Shown here: in pieces, positions 57,513 to 64,000 of the stretch
How the letters are laid out: every line of letters starts with the position of its first letter
How positions within the stretch are numbered: the stretch's first letter is position 1
From: Pelmatolapia mariae
Lineage: Eukaryota; Chordata; Actinopteri; Cichliformes; Cichlidae
DNA length: 64,000 nt
Assembly: GCF_036321145.2 (NCBI RefSeq)
Contig: NC_086230.1
Span: forward strand, 18,889,001 to 18,953,000
Direction of reading: 5' to 3'
Translations under genes and position numbers: made by a program
The notes under the pieces: generated by a model
Seen by the model: only the letters and a program-made list of their open reading frames with translations
Told to the model about the DNA's origin: nothing
Database searches by the model: none

Positions 57513-57599
57513 GGAACGACTTCATGGTGCACAACCCTTTGAATTCAATGTTCCTCACATGTGTTCACAGTGTGTGCAAGACTTCGGCACTGCTCTCAA

Positions 57600-58335
57600 C
57601 TGAAAACTTCTGTTTCATCTTTGGGTTATGACCAGAGACCCTGATGTGATGTCCATTGTCAAAGTACCAGTACATTATATCGGTGTGACCTGCTCTGTGT
57701 GGCTTGAAAGTTTCACAACACCCCAAATTCTGACACCTTTAAAGGTTTCCTGGTCCTTGATTCTAGACTTTCAGATTTGTATTTTTGGACCTTGAATTCA
57801 TTATTAAGCATTCGCTGTTGTGGTTACAGTCCTTGGTTTATGGTTTACATTTTCCTTATTTCTTTTACAATAGTCTCTGTTGGTTTTAAGCTCATGTTTT
57901 TGTATCTTTGTCTCCGTTTATTTTAGTTTCTAGGTTTGTGTAATTTTTTGTTCATTCCTGTTGTTCTTTATAGAAGCACCGCCAATGGTGTAGCGGTTTT
58001 TATGATTCCCAGTCTTCACGTTTTGTTACATTGTTTTCTCTTTGGTGTTTTGAGTTCTGTATTTTCAATTCCTTGCTTTAGATTTGCTAGCTTCCTTAGT
58101 GTTCCCTTGTATTTTGATGTCAAGTTTATTATCACTCTCTGTAATAAACTGGCCGTGTGAAGCAGGCAGGAATGGACCCAAATGCAGACTCACAGAGATA
58201 GACTGAACTCAAAAAGCAGCTTTTTTGCTGAACACCAGAAATACAAACTAACTAAACTGGAAATGCACATGAAACTAAACGGTAGGAAGACAGGCAGGCA
58301 GGACACACGGCGGGGAATGAGGTAGATCACGACAC
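57600..58335. repeat. unclassified dispersed repeat
   Basis: Left part is T-rich with words such as gttttgagttctgtatttt and cttccttagtgttcccttgt. Right part (58145-58335) has gtgtgaagcaggcaggaatg, gacccaaatgcagactcac and ggacacacggcgggg. The left and right parts look like the opposite-strand versions of one known fish repeat, as in a fold-back. Related words occur at about 270, 20890 and 42306. Confidence 0.4.
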
Positions 58336-58601
58336 TGGACAGACAGAAATAGAGTAAGTAAGTAAGTAAAATGTTATTTATATAGCACCTTTCAAGATAA
58401 AAATCACAAAGTGCTTCACAGAAGCAGAAACGGACATACAACCCCAAACAAACAAAATCAACAGATTTTGTTTAAACAGATAAGTTTTTAACTGCTTTTT
58501 AAAAGAAATGAGTCCACACATCTCAAACTCAAAGGGAGCAAGTTCCAGAGTCTGGGAGCCACTGATACAAACACTCTGTCACCTTTTGTTTTTAACCTTG
58601 T

Positions 58602-59590
58602 ATGCTGGACAACCAGCAAGCCCTAGTCACAAGACCTCAGGGACCTGCTGGGGCGATAAGGAAGAAGAAGATCACTGATGTAAGTTGGAGCTACACCGTG
58701 CAGGGCCCTATAGGTCATGATTATAATCTTAAAATGGACCCTGAACTTGACAGGGAGCCAATGCAGTTGAATCAGCAGGGGAGTGGCATGGGAGTATTTG
58801 GGATACTTTGTCAGAAGCCTAGCAACAGCATTTTGAACACCCTGCAGTTGTTCCAGGGAGGCATTACTTAAGCAAGTAAACAAGGAATTACAATAATCTA
58901 AGCGAGATGAAACAAAAGCATGAATAATCATTTCCAATTCAGAGCGTGACACAATGGGACTCAGCTTAGCAATATTTCTTAAATGGTAAAAGCAAGAGCG
59001 AACCAAAGACTTAACAGGTGTGTCCAGCGTCAGAGCTGTAACACCAAGGTTCCTAATGGGGGGTTTAATATAAGAAGCAAGAGGGCCTAGATTTTTAACC
59101 ACGAGGGGAGCAAAGACAATGACTTCAGTTTTATCAGCATTTAGTTGAAGATAATTATCAGCCATCCAATCTCTAATGGAATCAAAGCAGGACTGCAAGA
59201 TTTGAAGCTTAGAAACATCAGGTAGCCTGAAAGAGATATATAGCTGAATATCATCTGCGTAACAATGATACGAAATATCTGTAAAAGAGCTAAGAAGTTG
59301 AAGAAGAGGGAGTAAATACAAGAGAAACACCAACGGTCCCAAGACAGAACCCTGTGGCACCTCATAGGCGAGAGAGCTGACGGAGGATCTGAACTTAGAG
59401 GTACAGAGAAAGATCGTTCAGACAAACAGGATTTAAACCATTCCAGTGCAGTACCCGATATACCCACCCAGTGGTTTAATCTATCTAACAAAATATGATG
59501 ATCAACCATGTCAAAAGCAGAGGTCAGGTCCAGTAATATCAAAACAGTGCACTCTCCAGCATCATAGTTCATCAAAATATCATTAGACAC
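58602..59590 (-). pseudogene. L2-type reverse transcriptase, one frameshift
   Basis: Two overlapping frames on the minus strand. The first (59590-59141) carries LLDLTSAFDMVDHHILLDRL, the catalytic motif with the first Asp, and GTALEWFKSCLSERSF. After a single-base frameshift at about 59405-59415 the second frame (to 58623) carries SSVSSLAYEVPQGSVLGP, the YADD catalytic box (59261-59250), LNADKTEVIVFAP, and the closing LDYCNSLFTCLSNASLEQLQ, LLIQLHWLPVKFRVHFKI and YISDLLLPYRPSRSLRS blocks. All visible catalytic residues are present. Beyond the MITE the frame continues upstream as NGFCRAHSTETGLLR. Preservation is better than in any other LINE here, suggesting a younger insertion. The enzyme copies LINE RNA into DNA at nicked target sites. 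Confidence 0.88.
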
Positions 59591-59597
59591 TCTAAGA

Positions 59598-59867
59598 CAG
59601 CAGTCCCCAACCCCCGGGCCATTACCGGTGCCGGTCCATGGCCAGGGGGTTGGGGACTGGTTAAAATATCAATACTACAGTCTAAATATCAGGAGAACAA
59701 ATCAATATGCTTTCAGATGTGTGGCTACATGTTGGTTTTACCAGTTTTTGTCTTGGTCGGATCATTTTATTTTGTTGTATTTATCCACGACACCTTAAAG
59801 GCTGGTCCGTGAAAATATTGTTGGAGATTAAACCGGTCCGTGGCGCTAAAAAGGTTGGGGACCGCTG
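59598..59867. mobile_element. 270-bp hAT MITE with 8-bp TSD
   Basis: Ends cagcagtccccaacc and (complement) cagcggtccccaacc are inverted repeats of 15 bp with one mismatch. The flanks carry a perfect 8-bp duplication, ctctaaga, at 59590-59597 and 59868-59875. Interior words gccggtccatggcc and ccggtccgtggcgc belong to the same fish hAT MITE family. It sits inside the reverse transcriptase reading frame of the L2 LINE, so it is younger than that LINE. Confidence 0.9.
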
Positions 59868-59915
59868 CTCTAAGAAGTCCAGTTTCAGTAGAATGAGCCC
59901 TACAAAAGCCATTAA

Positions 59916-60689
59916 TTAGTATTTATAAATGCTTTATTTACACAAATTAAAATGGTCTGCTGTTTATGCAGTGTAAAGTTTTCTCTTGATGGTTAAATAA
60001 TTTCAGTATTTGGAAACATGTTTTAAACTAGTCTTACAAAAGCTGACTTTAAAATTGAGTTTTCCCCTGTTCTCAGCAGAACTGTTTCTTCTTCATATTG
60101 GTGGATGATCTCTACGTAGTGCTTCGAACATAATTAATAAAATTTTCAGATCAACCAGATTATGAATTTTTGCTGACAGAGACTTGGACCGTCCTTGTGT
60201 ATTATCCTAATTTCTTTTTTTTTTGGCAACTGTTTTAAATTGATGTCGTATGCTTCACCCCATAGCTCACTACAATAACTGAGATAACGCAGGATTACAG
60301 AAGAATGCAATAATTTTAAGTGTGTTGTAGTCCAGCAGACGTTATTAACTTGCCATTATTTCGAATTTTTCAGCTAATCTTTAACAAATGCTGAACCAGA
60401 ATATATTCAGTACATTAAGGTTTGATGCATCTCTGTTCCCAAATAGTGATAATAAGCTCAGCCATCCCCACTAAGTGGGAAACATGGTAGACATTAACCC
60501 TGCAGTCCTAAACACAAGGATGACAACAACAAATTATCATGCTGCTAATTGATTAGGTAAAACGCTTCTCTGTAGTCTCACAGGTGTGACGATCCCTGCC
60601 ACCAACATAGCTGGACTCCTCGTGTTGTTTCTTTGAGCTTTTAGTTGTCTTGAGTGAAAATCCTTTCAAGCAACTTTTGAAGCTATAGA
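59916..60689. other. intergenic, no gene seen
   Basis: AT-rich; no recognisable repeat except that the right end (60600-60660) may be the left extension of the duplicate that follows. Confidence 0.4.
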
Positions 60690-60932
60690 ACTATAGAAAA
60701 AGAATAGTATCACCTTTTTCTGCCAAACTTGTATAACTCTATGGTATTATTAAAAGAATAATTAAATAAAATAAAAATGAAAAATGGAAAGTATGACCTT
60801 GTCTTATTTAACACCATAAAAAGTAAAAGCAAACAAACATTAATATTGTATCAGTCGCATTGTTCCTTTTCTATCACTCTCAAGAGAGTGGGTTGCCATG
60901 GAGTTTTCATATAGAGGGAACAGAGAGGTGTG
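60690..60932 (+). repeat. diverged direct duplicate, copy 2
   Basis: The partner of 57285-57512 about 3.4 kb away in the same orientation. Shared ordered words include agaatagtatcacct, atgaaaaatggaaagtatg, caaacaaacattaatatt, gtatcagtcgcattgttcct, and gggttgccatggagttttca then agagggaacagagag. Similarity fades after 60932. Confidence 0.75.
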
Positions 60933-62340
60933 AACGCCTACTCTAAGACATAATCACAGAGGTGGAGTCCTAAACCAAGCTGAGAATGAGAGCTAAAACA
61001 AGACTCTTTCACCAACCTCTTTATTTGCTTGCATGCAAATTTATGTTGTTCTGATTTTCTTCTAGAATCCAAAGTTGCCATCTAATTACCATACTTGTCT
61101 TGAGGAGTTTTCATTTCTGACACTTTTTCTTTCTTGCGCAGCACTTTTGGGATTACAATTGTTTCTATTTTGTCTTCATTGGTGTATGGAGATTTTAAGC
61201 ACTTTCAAAAATACCTTGAAGGCACTGATATATTCTCCTAGTTTCTTCCACGTCAAATGCACCATAATTCATGAACCGCTGCAGATGGGCAAAGTTTTCT
61301 CCTGCACAATATAATATAAAACATTCACCAGCTACAACCTAAATCCCATCTTTCTTACTAGATGACATATTTTAATCGGCAAGTAATCTGAAGGAATTCT
61401 GGACTTTATATCCATTTATCTATTAGTCTGATGAATCTGAGTTGGACATTTTGTACATAATCCTTCAAAGCCGATGAGATATAATAGATGGACTGCAGCT
61501 GTATGCACGCATGTGCATGCAAACGGCCCGTATTTGACTGGCAGGCTGCCAGGTGTGTCAATAAAACTGATTATTGAGGAATGACAAATGTTGTGGATAC
61601 AATAACCATAACCCAAATGAAATGTTGAATGTGATAAAAGGTCATTCAAAGCAAATTCTTCTTGAATGGCATCTTGTAGCAACCTTAAGGACTTCAGAAA
61701 GTGATTTCTGAAAGATTCAATGTAAAATAAGTTTAGCATTTACTCCACCACCTTCTTCTGCTCCAGCACATTAATTCATTACTGAATGACTGGCTGAGTG
61801 TCATGGCTAACAGCATTTACTGAATTCTAAATTCATCAGCATGTTGTAAAATTCTGACTATGAGCTGAATAACATAATGAATCCTTAATGATCCCAGTGT
61901 GAGGTTAAAATTAGAGTATGGCAAGTGAATAATGGTTGTGTCTATGAGTTCCCTCTGGGTGATGTATGAAATTATTATCCTCTGGTGTGAACTAATTGGC
62001 ATGGTGCCTGAGGGTTGACAGATGAGCTGAATGAGAGAGTATGTGGATTTTCATGGATACAAGTTTGCGTGTGATCACAAATTTAAATCTTGGCATCTAA
62101 TTCATAATTTTCAGTTACAGTAAGTTACTGCTATGGAGACCTGAATGTGGAAAACACAGGTTTTTGTCATACTGACCAACACTGGACACTCCATAGAACT
62201 GCAGCACATACTGTCCAAAGACCAAAACCAACTTTGCATTTATGTAAATGAATAAAGGTTTAGGGCACTTGCTATTGTTAAAAAGTACCCACCATAATAT
62301 AAAGCCAATGTCAGGACTTTACTTCAACAGTGTTTACATA
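60933..62340. other. intergenic, possibly regulatory, no gene seen
   Basis: No recognisable frame. 61440-62100 has balanced composition and dense ATTA/TAAT, tgacag and caataaa words and lacks known repeats, so it might hold conserved non-coding elements. This is a guess from composition. Confidence 0.35.
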
Positions 62341-63008
62341 TGCTCACCAGCCATTTTGTTAGGTACAGCTGTTCAAATCTGTTCTAATGTAAATATCTTA
62401 ACAGCCAGTTACACTGCAGCTACTCCATGCATTTAAGCATGTAAACATGGTCTAGACAACCAGCTGAAGTTCAAACTGAGTATCAGAATAGAGAAGAAAG
62501 ATGATTTAAGTAGATTTAAATTGATGCCAGTCAAGCTGGTCTGAGCAGTTCAGAAACTGGGATTTACAAATTCATTGAGGTTTACAAAAACCTAAATCTA
62601 AAAAGAAAATATCTAGGGAGCGACAGCTGTGTGCATGAAACCCAGATGTGCAGAAGAGCATCCCTCAATATAGAATACTTTGAACCTTGAATCAGATGGG
62701 CTACAGCAGCAGAACATCACACCGGATGCCACTCGTATCAGTTAAGAACTGAAGCTACATTTTCCACAGGCTCACCAAAAATGAACAATAGAAGATTGGA
62801 AAAATGCTTCTCGGGCCGAGTCTAAATTTCTACTGTGACATTTAACAAGGTAAGGTCAAACTGTGGTATAAATGATGGTGTGGAAAGTATTTGTAACAGC
62901 TGACCATCAGTTGGAACTTTGTAAGGAATAAAAAAGGCAGTTCTGAAGGTGAAAGAGGGTCCAACCCAATTCTAGCAAGGTATACCTTATAAAGTGACTG
63001 GTTACATG
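62341..63008 (+). mobile_element. Tc1-like element, end to end, internally deleted
   Basis: A 668-bp element with TA at both flanks (62339-62340 and 63009-63010). Ends are inverted: tgctcaccagccattttgtt then aggtac on the left, and the complement of ggtataccttataaagtgac tggttacatg on the right. Inside, plus-strand transposase remains: an HTH region with KKDDLSRFK-like and AGLSSSETG-like words (about 62490-62570), KKENI-SRERQLCA-like (about 62600-62630), and LNQMGYSSRTSHRMPLVSVK-like (about 62685-62745), then QAHQK-TIEDWKNASRAESKF-like blocks (about 62770-62830). A deletion removes the rest of the catalytic domain, and the element resumes at the C-terminal KAVLKVKEGPTQF-type tail (62930-62975). 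Same family as 28.0-28.46 kb. Confidence 0.88.
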
Positions 63009-64000
63009 TACCTTGTGTAAAGTATTTGCAATCTAAAAGGGTCAGTAATGTTTCCATTTGAGAGGTAATACTAAGTAGCTTCTTCAGTGTTAAAGCAAAA
63101 AGGAAGAGCACATTAGTTAAAGCAAACTAAGTTTCTCAAATTAATCCAGTGGTCATTAATTTTAGGGTCAGTCAGGATTCTAGGGCAGTAGTAAGTAGCT
63201 CAGCTGGATGACATAAAGCTAAGCAAAACTTATGTCCAGTGTCAGTTTTAGAAGCTTACACTGATAACCTGAGTTTCTGTGAAGAAGGGATGATGAGATT
63301 TGGCCACTGTGCAAGAGTTTGGAGAAATATGTTCTCTGCAGTGCCATGCTTTTGCTCTGTAAGCAGTTGTCTGCTATGCCATTCTTTATATACTGTTTTT
63401 TGCTTGTAAACCGCTAAATGCAGCATGACATAATTTGTCTCACAAGCAAACTTTACTTTCATTTTTCTTTCACTGTTGATTGTCCTCTACAAAAACCCCA
63501 TCAGTGCCTTAGAGAGACCAAAAAAATATGAAAAAGTATAGGAGAAATGAGAGCAGATGTGCCAGATTTCCATTCTTGACTTCAGTGATCTTTCCTGTAA
63601 TTCTCAGCACACCATATTCCGCAGCCAGTGGGGAAATGTGAGAAATTTCACAAGGTAATTTACAAGTTAATGTCTGTTTTTTCCACAGTCACATTTTCCT
63701 TACTTTCAAAGATATTACCAAGAGGCTTATATTGAGTTCTATGCTTCTCTTCCCCCTAGAATAGAATGACATGCTTAGAATAAACAACAAGCCAGCAGTC
63801 TCAACATTCAAAACATGCAGTCAAGATTAATGTAAAGCTGTAAAAGTAATCAAAAGTCTGAAACACAACTGAGAAGAGTACCGAACATGCAGTAAGCAGA
63901 GAAAGAAATATTATCAACGGTAATATGTGTGCTTTCATTTTAATATGATGAGTCAGGAAAGTTATTTATATTCATTTTCTTTTCAGATAAAAACCATGGT
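63009..64000. other. intergenic, no gene seen
   Basis: AT-rich sequence to the end of the window; short minus-strand frames at 62842-63111 and 63256-63462 lack domains. Confidence 0.45.

Larger units (their letters stand above)
58340..59915 (-). mobile_element. L2-type LINE, 5'-truncated
   Basis: A minus-strand LINE with a (TTAC)n 3' tail (complement of taagtaagtaagta at 58352-58366), a 3' untranslated part (words gttatttatatagcaccttt, cacaaagtgcttcac, gcaagttccagagtctggga) and reverse transcriptase coding sequence to 59915, where the element is 5'-truncated. A hAT MITE interrupts it at 59598-59867. Confidence 0.85.

Noticed and set aside
1..64000. CRISPR array, bacterial operon or ribosome-binding sites
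   Set aside because: The sequence is vertebrate; all short tandem repeats are microsatellites.

Overview
The window is AT-rich vertebrate DNA from a ray-finned fish. The dispersed repeats match teleost families known to me: L2-type LINE tails ending in AATTGAA or TTAC units, RTE LINEs, several Tc1-like lineages, hAT elements carrying GTF2IRD2-like and MDIRKFF-type transposases, a PIF/Harbinger element, a Penelope-like element and a Ty3/gypsy element. The mix looks most like a cichlid or another percomorph, but that is an impression and was not computed. I see no confident host protein-coding gene, tRNA, rRNA or CRISPR array. The window reads as an intergenic or intronic region crowded with decayed, nested mobile elements. 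Most open reading frames are chance or low-complexity frames.

Layout. 0-2.5 kb: a decayed hAT region carrying a TTAA-flanked MITE, then a Tc1 transposase remnant. 8.0-9.2 kb: a reversed RTE LINE split by a hAT element with a perfect 8-bp target duplication. 10.9-12.3 kb: a Tc1 piece, a Penelope-like piece and a LINE tail in a row. 12.29-21.21 kb: the most striking structure, two inverted arms of about 2.88 kb, nearly identical, around a 3.15 kb spacer. Each arm carries the first two coding exons of a hAT-type transposase with good splice sites, and the outer end of each arm is the same hAT-like terminus. 23.5-25.7 kb: a SINE-like piece, an RTE 3' end and an L2-type LINE. 28.0-28.5 kb: a reversed Tc1-like piece.

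33.7-36.7 kb: three reversed LINE tails. 38.3-42.0 kb: a Ty3/gypsy gag-pol remnant split inside gag by a 1.83 kb hAT element with a perfect 8-bp target duplication. 46.8-47.9 kb: a second copy of the TTAA MITE and a PIF/Harbinger element that keeps part of its Myb/MADF-like ORF. 48.8-49.6 kb: one LINE tail inserted into another in the opposite direction. 52.8-53.3 kb: another Tc1 lineage. 57.3 and 60.7 kb: two diverged direct copies of an unclassified segment. 58.3-59.9 kb: a fairly intact L2-type reverse transcriptase split by a 270-bp hAT MITE with a perfect target duplication. 62.3-63.0 kb: a nearly end-to-end, internally deleted Tc1 element.

The pieces do not form a pathway. They give a relative insertion history: LINEs and gypsy first, hAT and MITE insertions into them later. 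The inverted-repeat composite near 12-21 kb is the best candidate for a structure worth study.
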